Origin: Campylobacteraceae bacterium
Lineage (GTDB): Bacteria; Campylobacterota; Campylobacteria; Campylobacterales; Sulfurovaceae
NCBI GenBank assembly: GCA_027022775.1
Contig: JALVXO010000280.1
Coordinates: 1 to 22,260, forward strand
Direction: 5' to 3'
DNA: 22,260 bases
The notes beneath the pieces are model-generated. The model worked only from the letters and a program-made list of their open reading frames with translations. It ran no database searches and was not told the origin of the DNA. A program made the translations under genes and the position numbers. Numbering within the stretch: the first letter of the stretch is position 1; every line of letters begins with the position of its first letter. Shown here one piece after another: positions 1 to 7,264 of the stretch.

Positions 1-1
1 T

Positions 2-901
2 TTTATCGAAAAGCTTGATGTGCGAATCGGAGATGTGGTTACGCTTATTAGAAGCGGCGATGTTATCCCTAAAATAATTAAGGTTTTAAAAGAGTATAGA
101 GACGGCGACGAAGTAGAGATAAAACGTCCGACTCACTGTCCTGTGTGCCATTCGCCGGTGCTGGATGAGGGGGCGCTTATTAAATGCCAAAACATTTCTT
201 GCCCGGCGCGCGTTGTAAACAGCATAATCCATTTTGCTTCGAAAGGGTGCATGAATATCGACGGGCTTGGAACAAAAATAGTAGAGCTGCTTTTTGAGAA
301 AAAACTAATAACCGATATTGAAGATATTTATAAGTTAAAAGATAAAAGAGAACAGCTTCTGGCACTTGAGGGCTTTAAAGAGAAGCGGGTGGATAATTTG
401 CTAAATGCCATCGAAGATAGCCGAAAAAGGGAGTGCTGGCGCTTTGTTAAGGGGCTTGGAATTGAGCATATAGGCGAAGTGGCAGCTAAAAAGATTTGCC
501 AAAAATTCAAAGACGGCTTTTTAAATGCGAGCAAAGAGGAGCTTTTGGCAATAGAGGGCTTTGGCGAAGAGATGGCGGAATCTTACATAGAATTTATGCA
601 GGTAAACAGAGATAAAGTTTTAAGACTTTTAAGTATAATAACTTTAGAGATGCCGCAGGAGATTAAAAAAGAGTCGGTATTCACAGGCAAAACAGTGGTG
701 CTGACCGGAACCATGAGCCGCCCAAGAAGCGAAATTAAAGAAATGCTCGAATCTTTGGGAGCAAAAGTTACAAATTCGGTAAGTAAAAAGACAGACTTTG
801 TAATTTACGGCGAAGACCCGGGCAGCAAGCTGGAAAAAGCTAAAAAGCTTGGGGTGGCGATAATTACCCAAGAGCAGATGGAAGAGATGGTGAAGAGTTA
901 A
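2..901 (+). CDS. ligA: NAD-dependent DNA ligase LigA, C-terminal part (5' end outside window)
   Basis: LigA seals nicks in replication and repair, using NAD+ to adenylate its active lysine. About 299 residues are visible. The frame is open from base 2, reading FIEKLDVRIGDVV, so the GTG at 20 is an internal valine codon and not a start. Domains in order: the end of the OB fold (RSGDVIPKI), a four-cysteine zinc finger (CPVC, then CQNISC), helix-hairpin-helix repeats (LEGFKEKRVDNLL, GLGIEHIGEVAAKK, IEGFGEEMAESY), and a C-terminal BRCT domain starting near FTGKTVVLTGT. The adenylation domain lies upstream of the window. The final Ser and stop codon fall inside a short 7-nt tandem array (896-916) that runs on into the next gene's ribosome binding site. 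The assignment is secure. Confidence 0.97.
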   Translation, partial: FIEKLDVRIGDVVTLIRSGDVIPKIIKVLKEYRDGDEVEIKRPTHCPVCHSPVLDEGALIKCQNISCPARVVNSIIHFASKGCMNIDGLGTKIVELLFEKKLITDIEDIYKLKDKREQLLALEGFKEKRVDNLLNAIEDSRKRECWRFVKGLGIEHIGEVAAKKICQKFKDGFLNASKEELLAIEGFGEEMAESYIEFMQVNRDKVLRLLSIITLEMPQEIKKESVFTGKTVVLTGTMSRPRSEIKEMLESLGAKVTNSVSKKTDFVIYGEDPGSKLEKAKKLGVAIITQEQMEEMVKS

Positions 902-919
902 AAATTAAGAGTTAAGGGG
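896..919 (+). repeat. Degenerate 7-nt tandem array (AGTTAAG type)
   Basis: Three consecutive heptamers read AGTTAAA, AATTAAG and AGTTAAG, followed by GGG. The array supplies the last codon and stop of ligA, and its end (AAGGGG, 914-919) is the apparent Shine-Dalgarno of the next gene. It has the same period as other arrays in the window. Confidence 0.5.
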
Positions 920-923
920 TTGT

Positions 924-1337
924 ATGAGAATTTTGTTTTTATCGTTTTTGGCAACGGTTGTGGTGTTTGCCGGGTCTTTGAATTGGCTGGGGTCTGTGGA
1001 TCAGGCGCGGGCGGAGGCTAAAAGAAGCGGCAAGCCTATTATGGTTTTTATAGAGGCGCAGCACTGCCCTTGGTGTGCGAAAATGCTGCATCAAACGCTA
1101 GAAGAGAAAGATACTATAAAGGTTTTAAACAGAGATTATGTGCTTGTAAAACTGGATATTGAGAGTGCAGATGTGCAAAAATATTTTAGCAACACCTATA
1201 TGACACCGACAACATACTTTGTAACTGCGAATATGCAAGAGCTTTTAAGAATAGACGGGTTTGTAAATATGGATTCGTTTTACTGGTATCTTGGCGATGT
1301 GGATAGAAAATTAAAAGAGTTAAAAGGGAGTAAATGA
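924..1337 (+). CDS. Secreted thioredoxin-fold protein (SoxW/DsbD-gamma-like)
   Basis: This 137-residue protein has an N-terminal hydrophobic segment (about residues 1-17, ending VFAGS) that looks like a signal peptide. A thioredoxin fold follows, with a CPWC redox pair at Cys48/Cys51 and the cis-proline loop TPTTYF at Pro95. The family (thioredoxin_2/thioredoxin_7, SoxW-like) reduces or exchanges disulfides in the periplasm. The substrate cannot be read from the sequence. The ATG is preceded by AAGGGG four bases upstream. The stop overlaps the start of tatD as ATGA, so the two are probably translationally coupled. A role in cytochrome c maturation or general thiol reduction is possible but is inference only. 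Confidence 0.85.
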   Translation: MRILFLSFLATVVVFAGSLNWLGSVDQARAEAKRSGKPIMVFIEAQHCPWCAKMLHQTLEEKDTIKVLNRDYVLVKLDIESADVQKYFSNTYMTPTTYFVTANMQELLRIDGFVNMDSFYWYLGDVDRKLKELKGSK

Positions 1338-2101
1338 TTATAGATACACACTGCCATTTGGATGATGATAGATATAATGAGGATTTGGATGAAGTTATTA
1401 AAAGGGCTAAAGATGCCGGGGTTGAGAGATTTGTGGTTCCGGGAGCCGACCCGGATACGCTGGAGCGGGCTGTTAAACTGGCAGAAGATTATAAAGAGAT
1501 TTACTTTGCCGTGGGGGTTCACCCTTACGATGCGCAAAATTACAACAGAGCATTTTTGGAAAAATATATAACCCATCCTAAATGTGTAGCTGTTGGGGAG
1601 TGCGGGCTGGATTACTACCGGCTGCCAAAAGATGAAAAAGAGAAAGAGGCAGAAAAAAAGCTGCAAAAAGAGATTTTTATTGACCAGATTGATTTGGCAA
1701 ACAGTTACAATAAACCGCTGATTGTCCATATACGCGATGCAAGCTTGGATTCTAAAGAGCTCTTAAAAGAGTATGCAAAAGTTGGAGGTGTGCTGCACTG
1801 CTATAATGCGAACGAAGGGCTTTTGGAGATGGCAGAAAGGGGCTTTTATTTTGGAATCGGCGGGGTCCTTACTTTTAAAAATGCAAAAAAGCTTGTTCAG
1901 GTTTACCCTAAAATTCCGCTAGATAAACTGGTTGTAGAAACCGACGCGCCATATTTAACCCCTCACCCTTACAGGGGCAAAAGAAATGAACCGGCTTACT
2001 GCCGCCTTGTTTTGGAAAAAATGAGCCAGTTAAGCAATATTGATATAAATGAGATGGAAAATATAGTTTTACAAAACAGTTTAAAGCTTTTTTCTCTTTA
2101 A
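1334..2101 (+). CDS. tatD: TatD-family metal-dependent hydrolase / DNase
   Basis: TatD-type enzymes are TIM-barrel metallohydrolases with 3'-5' DNase activity, linked to DNA repair and quality control. All family landmarks are present in order: DTHCHLD at the N-terminus (metal-binding histidines), GVHPYD, GECGLDYYR (metal glutamate), the HIRDA histidine, HCYN, ETDAPYLTP (metal aspartate) and RGKRNEP near the end. The length of 255 residues is normal. The start overlaps the preceding stop by ATGA. Placement just before rlpA is common in Campylobacterota. Family assignment is secure; the in vivo substrate is not known. Confidence 0.95.
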   Translation: MIIDTHCHLDDDRYNEDLDEVIKRAKDAGVERFVVPGADPDTLERAVKLAEDYKEIYFAVGVHPYDAQNYNRAFLEKYITHPKCVAVGECGLDYYRLPKDEKEKEAEKKLQKEIFIDQIDLANSYNKPLIVHIRDASLDSKELLKEYAKVGGVLHCYNANEGLLEMAERGFYFGIGGVLTFKNAKKLVQVYPKIPLDKLVVETDAPYLTPHPYRGKRNEPAYCRLVLEKMSQLSNIDINEMENIVLQNSLKLFSL

Positions 2102-2156
2102 TTTAAGCTATAAAAGTTAAAATTATTTAATATAAAAATTGTTTTTAGGAATTTGA

Positions 2157-2999
2157 ATGGTAATTAAATATTTCTTGCTTGCAGCAGTGCTATTTTTGAC
2201 AAGCGGATGCAGTTTAAACAGTTTAAATCCATTTGGAAACAGATACAGCCCTTACTATATAGAGGGTGAAGAGATTGAACCAGACACCACAATAAGAAGC
2301 GGCAATAAGCCAATCCGCTACAAAAACGGCGGATATACAAGCCCTGCGCGCTTTAAAGCAACTATGAAAAGCTACTGTGTCGGTGGTAAAATTTACCAGC
2401 CCACTTATGTCTCTGTAGGCGACACAATGACAGGAATTGCAAGCTGGTATGGTCCTAATTTCCACGGTTTGCAAACAAGCAACGGCGAAACTTATAATAT
2501 GTATGACAAAACCGTGGCACATAAGACCTGGCCTATGGATACAATGGTTAAGATAACAAACCTCGACAATGGCAGAAGCACAATTGCCAGAATCAACGAC
2601 CGCGGCCCGTTTGTCGCCGGGAGGGTTGTTGACTGCTCTTATGCGGTTGCAAGAGATATAGGTATTGACAAAAGGGGCACTTGCAGGGTAAAATTGGAAG
2701 TTGTAGGATTTGCGGGCAAAATTTACCATGCAAGCAGCGGCAAGCCTAAACCGAGAGTCAAGCTTACAGATTTTGGTGTTCAAGTGGGCGCATTTGCAGT
2801 GTTAGAGAATGCAAAAGCTTTAAAAGCTAAATATGCTTCTACAGTTGGAAGCGGCAAGCGGGTTGTTATAAAAGATGGTCAGGATAAAAACGGCAGACTG
2901 TTGCATAGAGTACATATTATGGGCTTTGTTTCAAAAGAAGAGGCTCAAGATTTCATAAATTGCCACTCTATTCCAGGTGCATTTATCATAAGGGATTAA
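2157..2999 (+). CDS. rlpA: RlpA-like septal lipoprotein (DPBB + SPOR)
   Basis: RlpA proteins are outer-membrane lipoproteins that bind or cleave denuded peptidoglycan at the septum. The N-terminus is a lipoprotein signal with lipobox LTSGC, so Cys18 would be lipidated. A double-psi beta-barrel follows at about residues 90-180 (GIASWYGPNFHGLQTSNGE, then NDRGPFVAGRVVDCS). A C-terminal SPOR domain (about 205-280, beginning FGVQVGAFA) would target septal glycan. The ATG has AGGA six bases upstream. A 55-base gap after tatD with TATAAA-like sequence near 2131 may hold a promoter. The stop lies one base before hisB. Lytic activity cannot be judged by eye. Confidence 0.93.
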   Translation: MVIKYFLLAAVLFLTSGCSLNSLNPFGNRYSPYYIEGEEIEPDTTIRSGNKPIRYKNGGYTSPARFKATMKSYCVGGKIYQPTYVSVGDTMTGIASWYGPNFHGLQTSNGETYNMYDKTVAHKTWPMDTMVKITNLDNGRSTIARINDRGPFVAGRVVDCSYAVARDIGIDKRGTCRVKLEVVGFAGKIYHASSGKPKPRVKLTDFGVQVGAFAVLENAKALKAKYASTVGSGKRVVIKDGQDKNGRLLHRVHIMGFVSKEEAQDFINCHSIPGAFIIRD

Positions 3000-3000
3000 A

Positions 3001-3573
3001 ATGGTTAAAAAGAGCAGAAAAACAAAAGAGACAGATATTGACATAGAGTTGGAACTTTATGGCAAAGGAAGCTCCGATATAGATACCGGCATCGGATTTT
3101 TTGACCACATGTTAGATGCCTTTGCAAGACACTCTTTAATAGATTTAAAAGTGCGCTGCAGGGGCGATTTGCATATAGATGCGCACCACAGTGTTGAAGA
3201 TGTAGGCATTGTTTTGGGGCAGGCTCTGGGCGAAGCGCTCTATCCTGCAAAAGGAATAGAGCGTTACGGAAATGCCACAGTAGTAATGGATGAAGCAAGC
3301 GTAAGCTGCGATATCGACCTTTCTAACAGGGCTTACCTGGTTTATGATTTGCCGCTAAATGGCACAATTAACGGCTTTGAATTAGAACTTGTAGAAGAGT
3401 TTTTTAAATCTGTGGCATTTAATATGCCGCTTAACCTGCACTTGACTTTTAACCGCGGAAGCAACCGGCACCATATTGCAGAAGCCGCATTTAAAGCGTT
3501 TGCCGTTGCTTTAAGAAGAGCAGCTGCCAAAAATGAGAGAATCGAAATTCCAAGCACTAAAGGGGTTTTGTGA
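3001..3573 (+). CDS. hisB: Imidazoleglycerol-phosphate dehydratase HisB (monofunctional)
   Basis: HisB catalyses the manganese-dependent dehydration of imidazole glycerol phosphate to imidazole acetol phosphate in histidine biosynthesis. At 190 residues this is the monofunctional form, without the histidinol-phosphatase domain fused in enterobacteria. The metal-binding motifs are visible: FFDHM (33-37), HHSVED (62-67) and HHIAEA (157-162). It starts one base after the rlpA stop (AAGGG upstream), and its TGA overlaps the GTG start of kdsC. It lies away from other his genes, among envelope genes, an arrangement typical of Campylobacterota. The assignment is secure. Confidence 0.97.
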   Translation: MVKKSRKTKETDIDIELELYGKGSSDIDTGIGFFDHMLDAFARHSLIDLKVRCRGDLHIDAHHSVEDVGIVLGQALGEALYPAKGIERYGNATVVMDEASVSCDIDLSNRAYLVYDLPLNGTINGFELELVEEFFKSVAFNMPLNLHLTFNRGSNRHHIAEAAFKAFAVALRRAAAKNERIEIPSTKGVL

Positions 3574-4070
3574 TAGAATTGATTATTTTGGATGTCGATG
3601 GCACAATGACCAGCGGCAAAATAACTTACAGCAACAGCGGCGATGAGTTAAAAAGCTTTTGCGTTAAAGACGGCTTGGCAATTGCCAGCTGGCTGCGTCT
3701 AGGGAAAAAGGCTGCAATAATAACCGGCAGAGAATCAAAAATCGTAGAAAAAAGAGCAAAAGAGCTTGGCATTGAGCACTTTTACCAAAAAGTAAAACAG
3801 AAAAACAAAAAAGCGGATGAACTTTTAAAAGAGCTCAATTTAAGCTGGGAAAATGTTGCAGCAATAGGGGATGATTTAAACGATTACCCTATGCTAAAAA
3901 GAGCCAGTATCTCTTTTATCCCAAATAACGGATATGAATATTTAAAAGATAAAGTTGATGTGGTTTTAAACTCTAACGGCGGAGAGGGTGCTGTAAGGGA
4001 GATGATAGAGTATATTCTTAAAAAAGAGGGGCTTTATGAGGAGTTTTTAAATTTATGGGAAGCAAATTAG
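3570..4070 (+). CDS. kdsC: 3-deoxy-D-manno-octulosonate 8-phosphate phosphatase KdsC
   Basis: KdsC removes phosphate from Kdo-8-phosphate, the third step towards CMP-Kdo for the LPS inner core. It is a small C0-type HAD phosphatase of 166 residues. Motif I is DVDGTMT (Asp8 nucleophile, Asp10 acid/base), motif II is ITGRES, and motif IV is GDDLNDYPM (100-108). There is no cap domain, as expected for a family that works as a tetramer. The start is GTG, overlapping the hisB TGA as GTGA, which implies translational coupling. The 3' end overlaps lptC by 16 bases. The assignment is secure. Confidence 0.95.
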   Translation: MIELIILDVDGTMTSGKITYSNSGDELKSFCVKDGLAIASWLRLGKKAAIITGRESKIVEKRAKELGIEHFYQKVKQKNKKADELLKELNLSWENVAAIGDDLNDYPMLKRASISFIPNNGYEYLKDKVDVVLNSNGGEGAVREMIEYILKKEGLYEEFLNLWEAN

Positions 4071-4573
4071 AGTATATTTTAATAACCGCTATCGCTTTTG
4101 TTCTGCTGCTGCCTTTTGGCATAAATGTAAAAAATAGAAATTCTACGCCCAAAAAAACAGAACAAAAAAGCAGTGAAATTAGCAACTTTACAGAGTATGA
4201 AATAAATGCAAGCTCGCTTGAGCACACCCTTAAAGCAAAAAGTGCAAAAGAGGTAAACAGAAGCTGGATTTTAAGCTCTCCGGTAATTTCTACAGACAAA
4301 ATAAAAAGCTTAAGCGCAAAACGCTCGGTTGCCAACAGCCAAAAAATAGAATTTTTCGATAATGTGGTTGCTAAAAAAGCAGACGGTACCGTTTACAAAA
4401 CCGGTCATGCAATTTACAACACCAAAACCAAAGAGCTTATAACCCCCGAAAATTTCACCATCAACCGCCAGTTAAATATTGTCCACGGCAAAAACCTCCA
4501 ATATGATGCCAAAACAAAAACCACCAAAGCAAAAGATGTAAACGGCACTATTATTCTTAAAAATAGAGATTAA
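4055..4573 (+). CDS. lptC: LptC-like LPS export protein
   Basis: LptC is a bitopic inner-membrane protein that passes LPS from the LptBFG transporter to the periplasmic LptA bridge. This 172-residue protein has one N-terminal transmembrane helix (about residues 6-23) followed by a beta-rich periplasmic part of the OstA/LptC type, with phrases such as IEFFDNVVAKKADGTVYKTG and DVNGTIILKN. Its start lies inside the end of kdsC. The order kdsC-lptC is a strong cue. In many relatives lptA follows directly; here the next gene is convergent, so lptA must be elsewhere. Sequence conservation is low in this family, so the call leans on context as well as fold pattern. Confidence 0.85.
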   Translation: MGSKLEYILITAIAFVLLLPFGINVKNRNSTPKKTEQKSSEISNFTEYEINASSLEHTLKAKSAKEVNRSWILSSPVISTDKIKSLSAKRSVANSQKIEFFDNVVAKKADGTVYKTGHAIYNTKTKELITPENFTINRQLNIVHGKNLQYDAKTKTTKAKDVNGTIILKNRD

Positions 4574-4578
4574 ACTCT

Positions 4579-4602
4579 TCAATATACCAATAAATTCATA
4601 TT
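4579..4602 (+). repeat. Short 8-nt tandem array (CCAATACA type)
   Basis: Units TCAATATA and CCAATAAA sit in the gap between lptC and the convergent dUTPase gene. The same octamer family recurs at 14242-14265 and 14425-14448. It is only two to three degenerate units, so it is weak alone. Confidence 0.3.
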
Positions 4603-4614
4603 TTGGGTTAAAAA

Positions 4615-5283
4615 CTATTTGGCAGGGTATCTCTTTTTTAGCTCTTCATACAGCTCATCTGCGCTAATGTCGCTGTTTGAGGCTAATATTTCTTGCATAA
4701 CCACATTATCCTCTTTACCGTTCCACTCTTTTATGTATGTTCCCTCTTTATAACCGTGGTCTTGGCGGAAGATATTTAGCACATTTTTACCGACATAAAG
4801 CTGATAGAGTCTCTCAAAGCTCAAACCAAGTTTTGCACACAGTTCAAAAAAGCTTTTTGTAAAATCCACAAGCTCGAAACGGCATAAAAGTTTATGTATA
4901 AACTCCTCTATCGCTTCTATCTCTTTATAGTAATCATCTTCGATTTTTTGGGCATCTATTTCGCCTATTGCATCATTTAGCCTGACAGCCAGCTCGGAAA
5001 TTGGCAAATTATCATTTAACCTGTTTACACGAAGCACTTCACTCATAACAAAGTGCCAAATATCCACAAGCTCTACCTCTATATTGTCGCGGTCAACTTT
5101 GGCAGCTATGCTTTTCCAGTGTTTCCAAGGGTAGCTATCGACCAGTTCGGCGCTTTCTATATATATACAGCGTTTCCAGTCAATAATTTTACCCTGTTTG
5201 GTAACGCCGTTTTCCCACCCTTTGCCGTTGGTGCTGTCATTCAGTTTTTGCTGAAGAGCCAGCATTGTCTCCATTTTACTCAT
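4615..5283 (-). CDS. dut: Dimeric dUTPase (Campylobacter type)
   Basis: The enzyme hydrolyses dUTP to dUMP and PPi, keeping uracil out of DNA and feeding dTMP synthesis. This 222-residue protein belongs to the all-alpha dimeric dUTPase/MazG-like superfamily and not the trimeric Dut family. Magnesium-binding ExxE/ExxD motifs are visible as ESAEL (43-47) and ELVDIW (71-76). The family's C-terminal block NVLNIFRQDHGYKEGTY is well conserved. The first ATG overlaps the end of the DHH gene by eight bases. A second ATG three codons later is an alternative start. It is the last gene of an Rrf2-DHH-dut unit on the minus strand. The assignment is strong. Confidence 0.92.
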   Translation of the reverse strand: MSKMETMLALQQKLNDSTNGKGWENGVTKQGKIIDWKRCIYIESAELVDSYPWKHWKSIAAKVDRDNIEVELVDIWHFVMSEVLRVNRLNDNLPISELAVRLNDAIGEIDAQKIEDDYYKEIEAIEEFIHKLLCRFELVDFTKSFFELCAKLGLSFERLYQLYVGKNVLNIFRQDHGYKEGTYIKEWNGKEDNVVMQEILASNSDISADELYEELKKRYPAK

Positions 5284-6325
5284 TCTCTTTCTCCTTTAAG
5301 TATGCCTGCACAAAATCTCGTAACTTTTCATAAACAAAATAATCTTTATACCCCTCAACTTTGCCTCCGCCGGCATTTGGGTGTCCTCCGCCGCTTCCAA
5401 TCTCTTCGGCTATTTTAGCAACATCCACCTTGTTATTAGAGCGCAGGCTAAATGTTCCTCTTGAATTTATATCCATATAAAAATCGTAATCTTCATTTTT
5501 TAGCAAAAAGTTATTTCCAATTAGCGAAGTGTTGCCGGTTGAGTAAGTTAAAATACCCTTTTTTCCTTTATAATATACTGTCATCTTATCGCGGTTTTTA
5601 GTTAAAATTTCGGTTACGAAATCGGCTACAAGATTATCTTTTGTATCATTTTTCTCTTGAATAAAAAAATCTTTTTTAATTTTATGCAGCGCATCGTCTA
5701 AAATTATCGGGGCATCTTCTAGCGGGTTTTCTCTTAAAATTTTATCCGCTTCAGAAATAAGATGAAGCTTATACTCTCTGTCTTCATCTGCAAAAACAAC
5801 GCGGTTTACCTCTCTGGCACCGCTAATCATCCCCAAAAGCACCCTGCCGTAAGGGAAGTATTTGCTCTCATCTACCCAGATATCAATAGCGTTAATCGCC
5901 TGCACAATCGGCTCGAAAACCCCCTCTTTGTCAAACCCGAAATTCTCTTTTAACCACTCGTAAGTTATAAGTGTAGCGCACTTTGAAGTGTCCAAATGAT
6001 ACCACGCAAAACGCTCTGCAGCATTAGCACCTGTTCCGTGATGGTCCAAAAGAGCCAGTTTAACCCCCGCGCTTACCGCTTTTTTCTCCAAAGCGTTGCA
6101 CTCTTTTGTTGTAAGGTTTAAATCGGTAATTAAAACAAGCGGCTTAATACCCTCAATTTTTGAAATATCATCAAAAATCTGCTCTATCCTCTCATTAACC
6201 TCGGCACCGTAATTTGCATTGTAACATTTAATATTTTCAAAAACTTTGGTGGTTAAAAATTGGCATCCGTAACCGTCTAAATCTATATGCGATAGGTGAA
6301 AAACATAATCAAAATCACTTTTCAT
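5276..6325 (-). CDS. DHH/DHHA1 family phosphoesterase
   Basis: The family includes RecJ, NrnA oligoribonuclease/pAp phosphatase and c-di-AMP phosphodiesterases. Visible landmarks are HIDLDGYG (residues 13-20), the DHH signature in LLDHHGTG (94-96) and the DHHA1 glycine-rich motif GGGHPNAGGG (about 312-321). At 349 residues with only DHH and DHHA1 domains it resembles cytosolic NrnA-like enzymes, but the substrate cannot be told by eye. A TTG lies one codon upstream (6328); the ATG at 6325 is chosen for its codon. The start overlaps the end of the Rrf2 gene and the stop overlaps dut, so all three are probably one transcript. Confidence 0.88.
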   Translation of the reverse strand: MKSDFDYVFHLSHIDLDGYGCQFLTTKVFENIKCYNANYGAEVNERIEQIFDDISKIEGIKPLVLITDLNLTTKECNALEKKAVSAGVKLALLDHHGTGANAAERFAWYHLDTSKCATLITYEWLKENFGFDKEGVFEPIVQAINAIDIWVDESKYFPYGRVLLGMISGAREVNRVVFADEDREYKLHLISEADKILRENPLEDAPIILDDALHKIKKDFFIQEKNDTKDNLVADFVTEILTKNRDKMTVYYKGKKGILTYSTGNTSLIGNNFLLKNEDYDFYMDINSRGTFSLRSNNKVDVAKIAEEIGSGGGHPNAGGGKVEGYKDYFVYEKLRDFVQAYLKEKENE

Positions 6326-6722
6326 CAAACAACTCTTTTAGTGTCAAACTTTTTAAATAGTTATCTATTTTAAATTGAAACCTTCCAAGAAACGGCGATA
6401 TATTGCATGTTCCTATTGCACCCATCGGGCAGGTGTCGGCATAAGAGACACAATCAAAAACGGCAGGCCGCTTCCCTTCGGCAGATGAAATTATATCGTA
6501 TAAAGATATTTTTTCCGGATTGCTTTTTAAACTGTAACCCCCTTGGGAGCCGCGGTGCGAAATTAAAATATCGCTCTTTGCCAAATTTTGCAAAATTTTT
6601 GCTAAAAAACTTTTTGGAATATTAAGCTCTTTTGCAATCTGCTCTGAACCGAGCGGTTTTTTAGATTTAATAATAATATCTAATGATAATAAAGCATATT
6701 CACTTGCTCTGGTTAATAACAT
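6315..6722 (-). CDS. Rrf2-family transcriptional regulator with three-cysteine motif
   Basis: Rrf2 proteins (IscR, NsrR, RirA, CymR) are small winged-helix dimers, many sensing iron-sulfur status, NO or redox through a bound cluster. This 135-residue protein shows the N-terminal TRASEYALLSLDIII start, the recognition-helix region IPKSFLAKILQNLAKSDIL and the wing HRGSQGGYSL. Cys91, Cys98 and Cys106 are spaced C-x6-C-x7-C, where iron-sulfur members carry ligands; this differs slightly from the C-x5-C spacing I recall for IscR. Which signal it reads is unknown. It has a good ribosome binding site (AAAAGGGG). It heads the unit with the DHH and dUTPase genes and has a large inverted repeat just upstream. 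Confidence 0.9.
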   Translation of the reverse strand: MLLTRASEYALLSLDIIIKSKKPLGSEQIAKELNIPKSFLAKILQNLAKSDILISHRGSQGGYSLKSNPEKISLYDIISSAEGKRPAVFDCVSYADTCPMGAIGTCNISPFLGRFQFKIDNYLKSLTLKELFDEK

Positions 6723-6735
6723 TATTCCCCTTTTT

Positions 6736-6845
6736 GAAAAGCTATAAGCTAAAAGCTTAAAGCAAAAAGCTAATGGTGCGGCTTTGCCGCATTTTAAAAA
6801 ATGCCATATGGCTTTTAGCTTTATGCTTACAGCTTATAGCTTTTT
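6736..6845. repeat. Palindromic heptamer-array element, copy A
   Basis: The left arm (6737-6772) is a 7-nt tandem array with units such as AGCTATA, AGCTAAA and AGCTTAA. The right arm (6811-6845) is the inverted version (GCTTTTA, GCTTTAT, GCTTATA). Between them is a GC hairpin GCGGC-TTT-GCCGC (6778-6790), followed by a TTTTAAAAAA run. The same core recurs in copy C at 21407-21430. It lies between the divergent rrf2 and rpsO genes, against the rrf2 ribosome binding site. Confidence 0.75.
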
Positions 6846-6850
6846 AATTA

Positions 6851-6865
6851 AGAGTATTTTACTCT
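6851..6865 (-). promoter_or_regulatory. Candidate rrf2 promoter/operator palindrome
   Basis: AGAGT-ATTTT-ACTCT is a perfect inverted repeat whose centre reads TAAAAT on the minus strand, a possible -10 for the rrf2 gene. If used, the leader would be about 130 nt and would contain the whole palindromic element. Rrf2 proteins often autoregulate, but no binding-site consensus is claimed here. Confidence 0.3.
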
Positions 6866-6971
6866 AATTTGAATAAAAGTTACGATTTTTTCAAAAAAAT
6901 TGCTGCTTTTATTACAAATTTAATAAATTTTGGTTAATATTGCACTTTAAAATACCAATCAGGAGGTCACT

Positions 6972-7241
6972 ATGGCTTTGGATTCGGCGAAAAAGAAAGA
7001 GATTATCTCTAATTTTGCGCGCAACGAAAAAGATACAGGTTCGGCAGAGGTTCAAATTGCTCTATTAACAGAAAGAATTAAAAAATTAACAGAGCATTTA
7101 AAAATAAATAAAAAAGATCACAGCTCAAGACTTGGTCTGTTAAAACTTGTCGGTCAAAGAAGAAGACTAATGAGATACTTAAGAAAAAAAGATTTCGCAA
7201 AATATACTGAAGTTAAAGAGGCTTTAGGTATTAGAAACTAA
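6972..7241 (+). CDS. rpsO: 30S ribosomal protein S15
   Basis: S15 is a primary 16S rRNA-binding protein of the small subunit platform. The 89 residues contain the full family pattern: MALDSAKKKEIISNFARNE, the TGSAEVQIALLTERI block, then LKINKKDHSSRLGLLKLVGQRRRLMRYL. The length is exactly typical. A strong Shine-Dalgarno (AGGAGG, 6961-6966) sits upstream of the ATG. The gene is monocistronic: a hairpin terminator follows directly and the next gene is convergent. S15 can autoregulate by binding its own leader in E. coli; I do not see enough of a leader structure here to claim that. Confidence 0.98.
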   Translation: MALDSAKKKEIISNFARNEKDTGSAEVQIALLTERIKKLTEHLKINKKDHSSRLGLLKLVGQRRRLMRYLRKKDFAKYTEVKEALGIRN

Positions 7242-7246
7242 TTATT

Positions 7247-7262
7247 CCAGGCTTTTGCCTGG
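7247..7262 (+). terminator. Intrinsic terminator of rpsO
   Basis: CCAGGC-TTTT-GCCTGG forms a perfect 6-bp GC-rich stem six bases after the rpsO stop, followed by an AT-rich stretch ending in TTTTT. It also sits just past the convergent MFS stop, though the minus-strand side lacks a good T-run. Confidence 0.75.
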
Positions 7263-7264
7263 AT

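Noticed and set aside
20..22. GTG as start of the ligA fragment
   Set aside because: The frame is open upstream to base 2 and the residues before it match the LigA OB fold.
1280..1729. 149-residue open frame antisense to tatD
   Set aside because: It lies wholly opposite strongly conserved tatD and the thioredoxin gene end, resembles no family, and has no start context of its own.
2223..2783. 186-residue open frame antisense to rlpA
   Set aside because: Opposite a clear lipoprotein gene; composition is that of a shadow frame.
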